Counted from the first letter of the stretch, positions 35,524-48,002 are shown. The stretch is DNA of 64,000 bases from Coffea arabica (GCF_036785885.1 NC_092310.1:2108001-2172000), one strand, 5' to 3'. Translations and numbers: made by a program. The notes: a model not told the origin generated them from the sequence alone.

Positions 35524-38500
35524 ATGTCTACTAAATCCAAGTAAGTTTCTTTCTTGCAGATCTGATGTGGGACATTCTTTCTTTGTTTCTTTAGCTCTGT
35601 TTTTACCCTCATTTTTTCTTGTTTTTGGGCTGTTTTGCATCAGCTGCTCTGCAGTGCCGCATTAGTCTCTGATATGGGATTTTTTTTCCCCCTTGCTGTC
35701 TTTATTTCTGTTGGGGTTCTGTAATTCTTTCCATTTTCTCTGTCTTGGTTGTTTGCTTTTGCTGCTTGTCCCTGCTGCGAAGCACGTTATTACGGAATTG
35801 TGGTCTGTTCGGTTAATCCCTTGGTTTGTGCACTTGTGTATTTTTGAATTTAGGTTGCTTGCTAGAGTCCTAATTTGCTGATATGGATCTGGGATCTGAA
35901 CTTCTTGCTTAAACTAAATAAATTTCGCTGGGGATTATTGTCATCTTTGCTTGTTTGTTTTCTCTGTTTCCTTTTCTTGGTCCATCGGGATGGAATGTGT
36001 CAATAGATCTTCATTCTTTGCTTTAAAGTTGTAAAGATTACATTTTGTTTATCTCTTTGTATTGAATGATAAGTCATGAATTGGATCATAATCTGCTGAA
36101 TATGATATTCAACCAGTCATGTAATGGTGCCATTTTGTGAACTCCAAACAGATCTAGTGGTTTTTCTGAAACAACTCCGAATAGCAAAGTATCACCTGCA
36201 ACCCCAAAGGTTAGTAAACTCAGCAGCAGGGGGGGAGTGACTAAATCTGCTACTGATTCACCTTCCCGCCTGCAAAGTACACGCATTTCAGTTGATCTTT
36301 CACCAAGATCTGTTGCTTCCAAGCCTACAGTCGAGCGCAAGCCCACGAAGCTTGGTACCCCTCCTGATGTAAGTTTTCATGAACTCCTTCCTGTTGCGTA
36401 GCCAAGCTCCTGTTCTATAAGTGATACGGTTATCATTCTGCAGAAGAAACCGACTGCATCTCCAACTCCAACTCGTATATTGAAGCCGTCAGAACTACAG
36501 GCTGAACTAAATATTGTCCAGGAAGATCTCAAGAAGGCCAAGGAAAAGCTAGTCTCATTAGAGAAAGAGAAATCGCAGGCTCTTGAAGAATTAAAGGAAG
36601 CCAAGAGTTTGGCTGACGAAGCAAATGAGAAGCTCAGTGAGGCTTTGGTGGCTCAAAGGCGAGCTGAAGAAGATTCTGAGATTGAGAAATTTCGAGCAGT
36701 TGAGATGGAACAGGCTGGCATTGAGGCAGCTCAGAAGAAGGAAGAGGAATGGCAGAAAGAGCTTGAAGCTGTGAGGAATCAACATGCATTGGATGTGTCC
36801 GCCCTACTTTCCGCTACTCAGGAGCTTCAGAGGGTAAAGCAAGAGCTTGCCATGACTTCTGATGCAAAAAACCAGGCACTCAGCCATGCTGATGATGCAA
36901 CTAAGATTGCTGAGATTCATGCTGGAAAGGTTGAAATTCTGTCCGGTGAAGTTGTCCGATTGAAATCTTTGCTTGATTCAAGGATGGAAATAGAGGCTGA
37001 TGAGAATGCCAAATTAGTGGCAGAGTTGAAACTAGAGATAGAGACTTTGAGGCAAGAACTCAAGAATGCAAAAAGCTACGAGGAGATATTGGCGGAAAAG
37101 GAGGCTAGTCTTGAGCAACTTAATGTTGAGCTGGAGGCTGCAAAAATGGCAGAGTCTTATGCGCACTGTTTAATGGATGAATGGAAAAAAAAGGTTGAAG
37201 AATTAGAGCTTCAAACAGAGGAAACAAAGCGGTTGGAAAGATCAGCATCAGAATCTCTCGAATCAGTAATGAAACAACTTGAAGGGAGTAATGATTTGTT
37301 GCATGATGCAGAATCTGAGATTGCATCTCTTAAAGAAAAGGTCGGATTGATAGAAATCTCAAATAGAAGGCAGAAAGCAGATTATGAGGAATCAGAACGT
37401 CATCTTCAGATGGCCAAGGAAGAAGCTTCTAATCTGGAAAACAAGGTTGAATCTCTTACAGCTGAGCTTGAAGCCGTGAAGGAGGAGAAAACTCAGGCCT
37501 TAAACAATGAGAAACTTGCTGCTTCCAGCGTGCAAACCCTATTGGAAGAGAAAAACAAGCTCATAAATGAGTTGGAAAATTCTAGGGATGAAGAAGAGAA
37601 AAGTAAAAAGGCAATGGAAAGCTTGGCATCAGCCTTGCATGAAGTTTCTTCAGAAGCAAGAGAAGCCAAAGAAAAGTTGCTCTCTGTCCAAGGTGAGCAT
37701 GAAAATTATGAAACGCAAATAGAAGATCTGAAGCTTGCTCTGAAAGAAACAAATGAGAAGTATAAGACCTTGCTTGATGATGCAAAACAAGAAATCGACG
37801 TTCTAACCAATTTGAATGAACAATCTAAGCAGAAGCAGCAAAACTTGAAGAGTGAGTGGGCGCAGAAGGAACTTCAACTGATGACCTCTCTCAAGAAAAT
37901 TGAAGAAGTTAACTCTTCAAGGGAAAAAGAGATAAGCAGATTGGTTACTTTGCATAAAGCGGCAGAGGATGAAGCTGGTGCAAACAAGGAAGAAGAAATT
38001 CGTTTGAAGACTCTGCTTAGGGAAGCAGAGTCTGAGGTCTCTTATTTAAAGGAAGTTCTTGGAGAAGCTAAGGCAGAAAGCATGAGCTTGAAAGAAAGTT
38101 TATTGGACAAAGAGAACGAATTTCAGAATATTCTTCAGGAGAATGAGGAGCTCCGAAATAGTGAAGCTGCCTGTCAAATGAAGGTCGCAGAGTTGTCTAA
38201 ATTGCTTGAAGAAGCTTTGGCCAAAAAGCAAGCTGAAGAAAATGGTGAGCTTACAGACAGTGAAAAAGATTATGATATGCTCCCAAAGGTGGTGGAATTT
38301 TCTGAACAAAATGGAGGTGGAAGCCAAGAGAAGCCAAAGATGGAGCTCTCCACTCAGCAATCTGAGCATCATCTTGAGGAACACCTTCCAGAACTAGAAA
38401 AACTCTCACATGATGATGCTCTACAGACTGGTGCTGAGAAAGATGTATTAAATGGAAGACCAAAAGAAAATGAGAATAAAGATAAGGAAGACGATGACTC

Positions 38501-38777
38501 TGTAGAAGCTGATTCAAAAATGTGGGAAAGCTACAAGGTTGGGGAAAAAGACTTCTCTCCAGAGGGGGATGCTGAGCAGGAATCTATTGAGGAGGACTTG
38601 GAATCTAAGGCTGATGGTAGTGAGGGCAATGACCAGGCTAATGGGCTTCCTTCAAAAGAAAACTTTGATGACAGTGGAAGTTCACCAACTAAGCAGCAAG
38701 GTCAGAAGAAGAAGAAAGCTCTGCTCCGCAAGTTTGGCAGCCTACTCAAGAAGAAGGGCACTAGCAACCAGAAATAG
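35524..38777 (+). CDS. WEB-family coiled-coil protein (At5g16730/At3g02930-like)
   Basis: Three exons, 35524-35540, 36152-36368 and 36444-38777, give 855 aa. Exon 1 is only 17 nt (ATG TCT ACT AAA TCC AA); the codon is completed in exon 2. Residues 1-100 are basic and Ser/Pro/Thr-rich (SPATPKVSK, ISVDLSPRS, SPTPTRILKP), a pattern shared with Arabidopsis WEB-family proteins of about 800-850 aa. From about 95 to 670 nearly every heptad is Glu/Lys/Leu-rich, an uninterrupted predicted coiled coil. An acidic hydrophilic stretch follows, and the C-terminus is strongly basic (KKKKALLRKFGSLLKKK). WEB/PMI proteins act in chloroplast photorelocation and related cytoskeletal processes, but a precise role for this subgroup is not established. 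The gene looks intact. The large frame begins before the first in-frame ATG, which is why the two small upstream exons matter. Confidence 0.9.
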
Positions 38778-39149
38778 TATACCTATGCCCATGTAACATC
38801 TTTGTAAACATGAACATGGTTATGTCACTTTGTGCGTGTGATTATTCTCATGTATGCATACTGATTGGTTTTGTAACAAGTTTTTACTGTCGAGATTTTG
38901 TTAATTACATTTCATTTCCAACCAATTATTCTTTTTTTTTCGTCTTTAATTGATTCTTAGATGAAACTGTAAGCAATTTTGGGAATGCTGTATTATAGAA
39001 GCTTCTATTTCTTCTACAATGCTCAAACATAACATGATACATGCTGGAACAAAGGGAAACTAGCATACTAACAAAAATTGAAGATGGGTATACATGGTGT
39101 TCCTTGCTACTAGGGCTTTATTCTGCCACCTTTCTTATTTTTGTTCTCA

Positions 39150-40020
39150 GAATTTGAAGATCCATAGCAGTATGAGAAACAGAATGCTATGAAAGGCATT
39201 GGCCACCTTCAAGGAGTTTTACACTACACTGGCTTGTGACTGCCTCGATGAGGAAGGTCTTGAAGGACAAGTCAAACAAGAGCAAACAATGGGAATCTCT
39301 GCCTATGCAAACTTTTTGCTGCTCAAACTGCAGGTAATATATTGCTACTTTATGATAACCTTGTTTTCACTTTACATGGTCTGTTGTAAATTAGTCCTTT
39401 TATTGATTTGTAATGAATTTGTGGTGCATTTGCTGGTTTACAAGTGTTCATGTTGTCTTTCATCATGAAACTACCAGTTAAGTTGAATAAATATTAAGCA
39501 AAACAAACAAGAGTTTCGTATTTTGAGAATGATGGAAGAAACTAAATTTCTCGAGTACGTATTCCGTGCTTCATCATATGTATTTTATGTCCCCTAATCT
39601 GATAGATTTATTTGAGAAATATTTCTCTGTTTATAGAGAAGGTAGTATCTAAAACCTTTTCTATCTTGCATTTGGATGGTATTTCCACACTGAAGCCTTA
39701 CTTTTGAAATCATGTTGAACTCTAGTTTTGGGTTCTCAGATTTGGTCCTATCTGCAGAAACTAGTTAACAATAAATCTGCTAACATGATGACCTGAATTT
39801 TGCTGTCCATAGGAGTTCTGTATCATGATAAATGCTGCTATAGTGAAAATTGCTTCAGATGTACTGTAGAAGCTCAGGAAAAGAGATTGTTCATGCATAG
39901 GAATAGGTATTCAAAGTGTAGTTATCTTTACCTTTTTCTTCTCACGCAAGTCAATTTTGGACTTGTTTGAGTTTCACTTTTCTGATGATCTTCAAAATCG
40001 GACGTGGAAATTAAGATGAT
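39150..40020 (+). pseudogene. Broken copy of the MTP10-type transporter gene (exon 2, introns, exon 4)
   Basis: The stretch 39199-39333 translates to a diverged version of MTP exon 2 (ATFKEFYTTLACDCLDE, then QEQTMGISAYANFLLLKL), parallel to [20 protein letters not shown] and [18 protein letters not shown] in the intact gene. Intron 2 similarity follows (ttgctacttt/aatgat(a/g)a). Remnants of exon 4 and intron 4 appear at about 39810-39985 (tatcatgataa(a/c)tgc, gacttgtttgagt(a/t)(c/t)cactttt). Exons 1 and 3 are not found, and the frame is broken. Intron similarity shows the copy arose by DNA duplication, not by retroposition. Confidence 0.75.
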
Positions 40021-40033
40021 GCTACTTAACTAT

Positions 40034-41010
40034 GCTTCCTCATTTGCCTGGCTGTACCTATCGCGTGAGAGATTCTGACCCTAAAAAGCTGGAGTTTTAA
40101 ATAATGCACACGCCTAAATCCCCAATGACAAGTCTCCTGTTGATAAAAACTCGCATGATTGATGAGCATAAGATTCCAGTATTTAGGAAGGTGTTTTTTC
40201 AATCAAGCTTCTTGTGCGGCTGTGCCTCATATGTTCAAAAATCTGGAAATTGTTATCAGAATTTGCCAATGCAATCTATTTTTTTGTAGATGTTACAATT
40301 GAGGCATAATGTGAAGTTGAAGGACATGACTGCAGACAAGTTTTCCTGACTCATATTTGTATCAGATGGTTGGACTATATCATTGTAGTTAAAATGGTGG
40401 TTTGATGCTTCAGATTTTCATTTTTATTTTGTAGGAGAAGGGCTGATTAGTTTTGAAGACAAATGATGAGAATTTGCAAGCATGGATTTAACAAGTGATG
40501 AGATTTTGCTTAGACTGACAAGAGGAGCAGGTATTTAGTTCACATGAATGACTAAGTCGAAACCAGAATTTTTCTCAAATGGATCATTATGTTAATTTCT
40601 TCTAAAATACAAGTTTTAGTTTAACCAGTTGGATTTTGCACCTAAAATTATGTATGCTAGTCTTCTGTCCTCTGGTAATCTAGTTGTCGTTGTTGGACTG
40701 CTATCCTTCATATGCTGTTATGCAAAACCTGGAAAAGTGAAGGCTTAAAAAAGTCAAGGCCAAGCTCATTTATGAACCAGTCTGAAACTGTTGTAATTAT
40801 AACATTTTTGAGCGATGAAGTTATAAATAGACCTTCCGTAACATGCACAAGCATATGCGCATACTCTTAGTATCTGATAGTGTATATTCCGACACTTTGG
40901 ACTCTTTTTGGAAAATATCTGACCACAATGGGAGAGCTACATAGAGATGTGCAGTCTCTTTTACATTTGCCTTTTACTAAAATATGTGCAGAGAAATTAA
41001 TCACCTCTCT
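40034..41010 (+). pseudogene. Broken copy of the YqeH-type GTPase gene
   Basis: The first part (cctggctgt, then gagattctgaccctaaa and cctaaatccccaatgaca) follows exon 1 of the intact gene from about 28835. Next come tgtagatgttacaattgaggcat (the second zinc-site region), aaaatggtggtttgatgcttcagattttca and gatgagaatttgc. The permuted G4, G5 and G1 motifs and most of the GTPase core are deleted. A trace of gactgacaagaggagcagg (40514-40532) matches the end of exon 1. Intron 1 similarity continues (ctgatagtgtatattc(c)gac, cttttactaaaat). Stops and frameshifts abound. It begins immediately after the broken MTP copy. Confidence 0.78.
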
Positions 41011-41509
41011 GAGAAAAGGTAGAGTCCCATCTTGCATTCATGCTCTTATCTATTCAGTTTACGCTTGCATAGGCTTGTCAAGTTGAGGCTTGTCAGGATA
41101 GCAGTCAGCGGGACAAGTTCTTCATACATATGGAGTCTTGAATTCTGAAGGAAAATGGAGATGCTTCTTTTTAGATGGAAACAAATGGAGATGCTTCCTT
41201 TTAGATGGAAACAAACACCTCACTCCTTAGTGTGTGTGTATGGTTCCATTCTATTTTCATGTGGAAATCTTTTTTTTTTTTTTATCACAAAATTGCAGTA
41301 TCAAGCCAAAAATGGCAAAGATGGTTGCTAAGAATCAAAGAAATCAAGTTCAATTAAAAGATGACTTGAGCTCTTTTGGGTAGTTTATTTATGCTGTTAG
41401 GATGTCTGATCAGACCGAAAGTTTAACCGACTGACAATGGGTTTATAACATAATTTTCATCATTTCATAGTGTATAAATAATTTCATTCCATTTTTATTT
41501 TCATTAGGT

Positions 41510-41665
41510 ATAGATACCATATAACCTCGAGGTATGGATTAAGTGGTACGAGAAAAGAGAGCGTATAATCCTGGGGGATGGATTGGATGGTAGGAAAAAA
41601 GGGAGCGTAAGAGAGAGGTTTCGAATTCGAGATCTTTCACTTGCACTAAAGAAAAAAAAACGTAG
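41510..41665 (+). mobile_element. Probable SINE relic
   Basis: A sequence with a box B-like ggtttcgaattcgagatc (41628-41645) followed by cttgcacta and an A-run. The same 3' end occurs at about 45025-45070 and 48620-48665. The 5' end and target duplication are not resolved. Confidence 0.45.
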
Positions 41666-42009
41666 AACAAAATATTCAATTATCAATGTCCATCCAAAAA
41701 GTAAGCAAATTTTCTGCAAATAAGCAGTGAACAGGAGAATTGAAAGTAAAATTACCCAAAAGAAAGTTGTCAAACGGATGAGTACCATTATTATTTATTG
41801 CTTTCACAATTGTTATAATAGCTCCCTCCTATATGGATTTACCCAACGTAAAAATGTCCAAAAACAACATCTGCTCCATTTGCTCGATCAACTCAACCAT
41901 CTTACACAGAAAAGAAAATTGAAGATAAAGAAAGGGCTCTATGATAAATTTATTTGGACCTTATTCTTTTTATGCTTTAGTTGTATCCTTACTCCTTAGT
42001 CCTTCATCG

Positions 42010-42873
42010 TTAAGAGCAATCTTGTTTGCAACAATAGAAGCAAAGGCACGCATTTGCATTTGAGCAAAATCCACGAGCAATGTTGTGAAATTTCCCTCCA
42101 TGTTGTCTCACACATTCTCCATTGCAAGTATCATTTTGGCAAGTTTTTCCAAGGGGAATGGCAACCGCACATTCTTCAGTTCCATCCACCTTTGATATTG
42201 ATCCAAAGCCTATATTTGGATTCAGCAAAAAGAGTAAAGAGTTAACATCTCAATATACATATATATACATATATATAGAAAATAAATAAATGTATATTTG
42301 CCATGCAAGGATGTACAAGAAAATCAAAAACCTTCTAAAATATTTTTTTCCCATTTAATGCCAAACATAATTATGGCCCCTTTGGGCAAATGAATTTTTT
42401 GGTTGTTTGTCTAAAACTTTACTGTAACTTACTGTAGAAGTTTTTTAAAAAATTTTTGAAGTGTGTTTTTTTTTTTTTTGAATATTTTGAAGTGTATAGT
42501 TTAAAAACTTTGAAAAGTTTTTTGAAGTTACTGTAACTAAAGTTTTTAAAAAAACTTGTAACAGACAAATTTGGCAAAAAACTTGTCTACCAAACAAGGC
42601 CTAATTAACATCCTAATAGAAAAGCTATGTATGTGCATTGATGTACATAGAAATGATAAAGAATTTATTGACAAGGACAAAACTCAAGACCCTTTGTTTG
42701 GAATGGCAAGTACAATAAGGGAATAAATTTACCCTTGTCTAATCACAAAGAATGACCCACAATGGGGGGGGGGGGGTAAAAAATGCAAGACAGGATGCTC
42801 AGAGAATTGAAATTTTACCAAGTGAGACAAGGAGTAGAAGAACTGTGGTAGCAGCAATGGTGTAATTCCTCAT
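42010..42873 (-). CDS. Secreted defensin-like cysteine-rich peptide, two exons
   Basis: Exon 1 (42873-42819) encodes a signal peptide, MRNYTIAATTVLLLLVSL; exon 2 (42209-42010) encodes the mature part; together 84 aa. The phase-1 intron falls just after the signal peptide, the standard design of plant defensin-like (DEFL/LCR) genes. The mature part has nine cysteines (patterns EEC, KTC, DTCNGEC, GFC, ACLCFYCC and QDC), with a Cx-C pair near the end as in defensin folds. Such peptides are secreted and act as antimicrobials or signals, often in reproductive tissue; this one's target is unknown. Exon 2 alone is visible as an open frame; exon 1 is too short to stand out. The intron contains a MITE. 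No frame damage is seen. The subfamily is not certain. Confidence 0.78.
42375..42601. mobile_element. Small MITE in the defensin-like intron
   Basis: Ends ggccccttttgggcaa-like and the reverse complement of ttggt...ccaaacaaggcc form imperfect terminal inverted repeats. The interior carries mirrored tttactgtaact/agttactgtaac words and a T-run. aatta occurs on both sides, but the target-site duplication is not certain. The superfamily is undecided. Confidence 0.5.
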
Positions 42874-43775
42874 CTTTTCTTTTCCCTAGTTTCTGAAATT
42901 TTTAAGTAGCAAGGTTATGGTTAACATATGTTAAATCTTGCATGTAAATAGGTGCAAATCTAAAGGTTTTGAGATAACTCTGAGTTCTGTCATAAAAGGA
43001 AGAATATCCTTGTAGTTATTACCAATTTGAATTGGCTTGTTTTGAAAAAGAAAAATTAGCTAAAATGACAGCCAGGTCATGTTTAGCTCATAGTTCATAC
43101 TAGCTAACAATTTAAAGGGATAATATGAACAACAATCAAACTCATGTACTTACCATCTTTTATGTAAAAATTATACAGGAAAAGAGATGGTGGAAGTGCC
43201 ATTAACAACTACCTTTGCCATGACATAAACTGAAAAAGATCTTGTATGCCACAAAAAAGATACTCTAACTTTATGAATAGTATGATTAGTTATTCCTAAT
43301 CATACTGTTTATTATCTTTCTATTTTGTAAATTTAATTGTCATATAATAAAACCATCGTTTGATTTTTCCTTTTCAATATTGACCGCTGGTCGAAATATT
43401 GAATTTCTCCTATACAATTTTCTCCTCGTAAATCTTAATGGCTGTAAGCTGATATCTGTGCGTATGGCTACAAAGATTTTGTTTGTTAGATCATAAACAC
43501 GTCTTTTAATTTTATTTTTTTTTAAATCACTTTGTTGTGTGACGAACATTGCTTCCCAAAAATGCTTCAATATTTTCTCCGTTGAGTGAGAATTTTTTCC
43601 ACCCCACCAAAGATTAAGAGGTTTAATTTTTGTAATTTATTTAATTTCTATTTCTTTATGTTCTCAATTTTGGCTTCTGAAATTTTGTAAAGGCTGTCGC
43701 ACCACATGCTACCGGGAGCATTGCTTTGTCATTAGTTGTGGAATCTAGGCCTATATTCAGATTTAGTAATATATA

Positions 43776-44107
43776 CTCCCTCTCCGTCCCATTTTGATAG
43801 TCCTGTTTTTTTTTTTCACACAGTTTAAGAAAAAGTAGTTAACTTTGTTGGAACAATCAATTTAGGTAGCTATTTTCCTAAAATACCCTCACATTAATTA
43901 GAGTACAACTTTATGGGAACTTGAATTGATGGTAAAAAAAGAATCAACTCTCATTAAATGGGGTAGGTTTATAGTAACAACAACTTACATTGAATAAGGG
44001 TATTTTAGGAAAATTAAAATACAACTATATTCTTCAATTGGAAAGTGGACTACAATTTGGGACAGACGAAAAATGAAAACAGGACTATCAAAGTGGGACG
44101 GAGGGAG
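43776..44107. mobile_element. Stowaway-type (Tc1/mariner) MITE, 332 bp
   Basis: The TIRs begin ctccctctccgtcccatttt and end aaagtgggacggagggag. TA dinucleotides flank both sides (43774-43775 and 44108-44109). The CTCCCTCCGTCCCA terminus is the classic plant Stowaway signature. It is absent from the matching place in the second duplicate (about 47960), so it probably inserted after the duplication. Confidence 0.9.
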
Positions 44108-44984
44108 TATCATTTGCTAGTAAACACTTAATTATGCAACTTTGTCTTAATTTAGAATACTTCGGTGTTTGTTAGCGAGATATCCAGGAATCAACACACT
44201 GGACATGTTAATGTTATATCACATGTTCAATTCTCAAGCTAATTTGAGAATTGTCTTTAAAATTGATTAATTTTTGGGCTCAAATATCAATCTCAGTATC
44301 ATATTTTGATGTGGATTTGCATATTTCTACCAGTTAGTGTACCTAGAAGCTATGTTCCTTTTTTCTTGATAAAATATTAGCTGGATTAGCTGTATTTGAT
44401 AGGAATGTTCTACTTAATTATTACTATTATTACTCAATTTTGTTATAATTATTACTATTATTGGTTCAAAAGAAGTCTTACTTAATCTAAAGCAATTATT
44501 TGCTCTAGAGGCATCTTTGGTGTCACCACCAAAACCCTGGTCCTACTTTTCTAATTAGTAGACTAGTGGAGATCACAATTTCATATCTGTATTTGAACAG
44601 TTCATTTGGGGAGGCTCTTAGCTCTGAAGAATCATGAATAATAGACAATAAAATTTGATCAATTATAAACAATCAGAAATGCATAAAGCATACACTTCTG
44701 AGAGTTCTGGAATGGTTGCTCTTAGTCTGTCCATGCCTCTTTGGGATTCAAGTAGTACCTGTATCCATGAACATTAAAATAGAAAAATTTAGAGAAGACT
44801 TTGAATTGTTCTTGAAACTATTAATTTTGAAATTATTTTGAGGTCAACTTTTTCAGTGTTTGCGTGATGGACGAGCTGAATTTTCTTCCGAACTATTTAT
44901 TGATGGAAATGAAAGTGAAATTAATAATTGGCTGTAAAGGTGAGTGAACTCTTGGAAGAGGACATAAAACTACGAATACAATGT

Positions 44985-45080
44985 ATAGTGGGGAGCCATA
45001 GATTGGAGGGAGGAAGGGAAAAAATTCCGAATTCGAACATTCCTACTTGCACTTAAATTAAAAAAAAAAGATAGTAAAAA
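44985..45080 (+). mobile_element. SINE relic (copy 1 position)
   Basis: gggagccatagattggagg leads to a box B-like gaattcgaac, then cttgcactta and an A-run. It follows aatgtatag just as the relic at 48590-48665 follows the same word further upstream. It is probably ancestral to the duplication. Confidence 0.4.
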
Positions 45081-45849
45081 GAAAATATTACAATTTTTTG
45101 TAGGGTGGGGTGGGGGGAGGGATGGGTGGTAAGATGGGAGGGGTTATAATTAAGAAATCTTGAACTCAAATCTTCTCACTTACTGGAAATATATATATAT
45201 ATAGGCTGAAAATATATATAGTATTTACTAATATGGTCCACTGATAGATTATCTTACATATAAATTAATCCTATACATAATTAATTTCACTTGATTGTAG
45301 TATGTTCTACTTGTAAATCATGTCCATATCAGAAGAAAACCTTACACGAGAGGAAGGCCTCTTTTTTTATTTTTGGTGTCTTTTCATGCCTATTTTCTCC
45401 AATTTTTTTGTGGATGTTTGAGGTGTTATTTGAAACAATATGACTTAGGCCCTTCTGGGTAGTGAACTTGGCATCATATTGATCCCATAGTTAGGACACA
45501 TAATTGTCACTCCCATGGTAGATAGCACAGATCTGTTACAGAATTTTCAATTACCAATAGTGCATAAAGAAAGTAAGCTCTAATAATCAAGCAGTGAACA
45601 GAACTATTGAAAGTGAAATTGGCCAAAAGAAAGTCACCCAAAGGATCAAATACCATCATCTTAAAATGCTCATATGTTGCTTTCCCAATTGCCATAATAG
45701 ATCCTATGAAATGCATCAACTAAAGTAGAAGCCCAAAAACAACATTTTGTCCATTTGCCTCATCAACTCAACCGTGTTAGATAGAACACAAAATTGAAGA
45801 TGATTAAAGGGATTGCTGAACATTTTTTATCAACTCAACATTTTTTATA

Positions 45850-46285
45850 CTGTAATTGTACTCTTACTACGAGCAATCGATGGTGCAACAATAAAAGCAA
45901 AGGCACGTTAACACAAGTTGACTTAATTGGTAATGATGAAGTGGTTTCTTATAAAAAGTTGTGTATTCGAATCCTACTGTCGATGTGAAAATTGTATTGA
46001 TAGAAGATTTGTAAGAATTCCTATAAACAACTTGTGATCCTAAAAGCATGCGCTAACTCCTGATGGTGACCGGAGTCGAATTCACCCAAACTTTTCCTTA
46101 TAAAAAATCGAAAAAAGGCACGTATTGGCTTTGGAGCATAGTCCATGAGTAGAAAGTTGATATTTCCCTCTCAAACCTCTTGCGTTTGCATGCATCATTT
46201 TGGCAAGGTTTTGCAATTAGATTAATAAACACACATTCTTTAGCTCCATCCACCTTTGATATTGATGCAGAGCCTATAATTGAAC
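45850..46285 (-). pseudogene. Decayed defensin-like copy
   Basis: On the minus strand, after an acceptor-like ATTATAG (near 46277), the frame reads SASISKVDGAKEC, then KPCQNDACK, matching GFGSISKVDGTEEC and KTCQNDTCN of the intact gene. It then shifts frame and loses the later cysteines. The signal-peptide exon cannot be found upstream (46960-47090 should hold it). A SINE is inserted near the former C-terminus. Confidence 0.75.
45908..46113 (+). mobile_element. tRNA-derived SINE inserted in the defensin-like pseudogene
   Basis: Exact 9-bp flanks aaaggcacg (45899-45907 and 46114-46122) were confirmed by comparison with the uninterrupted first duplicate (gcaaaggcacgcatttg near 42043). Box A-like tgacttaattggtaatga and box B gtattcgaatcc (45963-45974). 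The tail includes ctgatggtgaccggagtcga, repeated in reverse near 48010-48050. Confidence 0.82.
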
Positions 46286-48002
46286 AAAGCATAAAGAGCA
46301 AAGAGTTTAACATTTTAACAGAAACTGCAAAATCTACGTTTAGCTTGTGTGTCAAAAACTGGTTTACGAAAATTGATTAAGGATATATTGAAAGCACATA
46401 CGTTATATCCAACGTTGGATTGAAATCATACATGAATTTTTTTCTTAGTACACCTAATGTACACATATTTTGTCATTTAAAATGTATACATCACATTTAT
46501 TGCCAGTTAGACAGTTTTGCCATTAAACTTTGTTTTGGAAAAAAAGAATTAACACCTACAGCTCCTCTTAAATCTAAAATCGAATGGACATATCCAACAT
46601 ATATTGATAATTTCCCAACCAGCAAGGACACATTTTATTTGTACTTGTTTTGTTACAACCTTGAGGCTTTTTTTCTTTTTTTACCCTCCCATCCCTCCTC
46701 ATATCCTAAGCAGTCAATCCTGAATAATAAATCATAGTTTAGATGAAGAATAATTTTGTCAACTTTTGGAAGAAAAACTGTGAAACAATGCCTCTATATG
46801 AAATCTTAACATTGTTCTCAAAGTATTGATTTCAATTTATAGTTCTACAAATTTGTACCAAAAAAAAAAAAAAAAAAAAAAGCTTCTAAGAGGATTTTTT
46901 TTTTCCCTAATGCCAAATACCATTTGACTAATTATCTTGTAATCAAAAAACTTGTGTATGTGCATAGATGTACAAAGACATGATAACGTAAAGAGTTGCA
47001 TTGACAAGCGTTGAGTAAGTGCATAACTTTTACCCATATGAAATAAGGAAAAAAGAAATATAATCACGCACTTATATAAATGCAAATGGTAGAGATTTTG
47101 AAATAACTTTGAGTTTTGTCATAAAATTAGGAAGAATTTCATTTTGGTTATATATTGATAACGTGAATTGGCTTTTTAAAACAACAGAAAAAAAATTTTG
47201 AATTAGCTGAAATGGAAACCAAGTCCATGGTTTTTGCGCCCACTTCATACTAGATAAAAGATAAAAATGTAAAGGGAAAATATGAACAACATTAATATTC
47301 ATATACTTACTATATGATTTCGTTTTTATTTTTTTTTCAGTAATCAAGTAGTAACACAAGATAATGAATTAAATCTTGGTGAGTTTATTTTGTATTATGT
47401 AGAACTGATGGTCAGACTCATAATTATTCACAACAGTCAAATTAAATTAATATATACTACGACGAAAAAAATGTGAGTGTTGTTAAAAAAGAATTAATTT
47501 TTTTTAAAGGAGGTTATTGCATTCAAAATAATGGACAGAAAAAAAGGGTTGAATACTTTGAACAAAAAATTGTAAACGGAATCTTTTGATATGACATAAA
47601 GTGAAAAAAAAAATTATATTCCTGCCAAAAAAAATAACTCTAACTTTATATAAACTCTGATTAGATATTCCTATTCATAGTTCTTCATTATCTTTCTATT
47701 TTGCAAAATCGATTGTCAAACAATAAAACCATAATTTGATTTTCTCGTTTCTGTATTGATCTCTGGTGGAAATATATATTTGGATTTTTCCTGTACAATC
47801 AGCTCCTCGTAAATTTCTGAGGTTGTGAGCTGATATAGTAGCTGTTCATAAATTGAATTTCTTTTTTATTTTTCCTCTCAATTTTGACTTGTTCATAATT
47901 TGTAGAGGCCGTCGCCCCAAACACTACTAAGCAACATGGGTTACATCATTAATCATGGAATCTGTGACTATATCTAACTTCATTTATTCATTTAATTTTG
48001 GG

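Larger units (their letters stand above)
41680..45440. repeat. Tandem segmental duplication, copy 1 (carries the intact defensin-like gene)
   Basis: Aligned by eye with 45530-48890 in the same order: gcagtgaacag...attgaaagt, (a)gcaaaggcacg, the defensin exon 2 region, gcaaat(g/c)..gattttgaaataactttgag, aaaaccat(a/c)(a/g)tttgatttt, ggc(t/c)gtcgc(a/c)cca, gtgtttgttag, ctctttgggat and aatgtatag. Divergence is considerable, with insertions specific to each copy, so the duplication is old. Confidence 0.75.

Noticed and set aside
36591..38517. Minus-strand open frames opposite the WEB gene
   Set aside because: Leucine/phenylalanine-rich mirror frames are expected opposite Glu/Lys-rich coiled-coil codons.
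39199..39468. Apparent short gene of 89 codons
   Set aside because: It is exon 2 of a broken MTP copy running into intron sequence; exons 1 and 3 are missing.
46098..46355. 85-codon open frame as a second defensin-like gene
   Set aside because: It lacks a signal-peptide exon, loses the later cysteines through a frame change and is interrupted by a SINE, so it is called a pseudogene.
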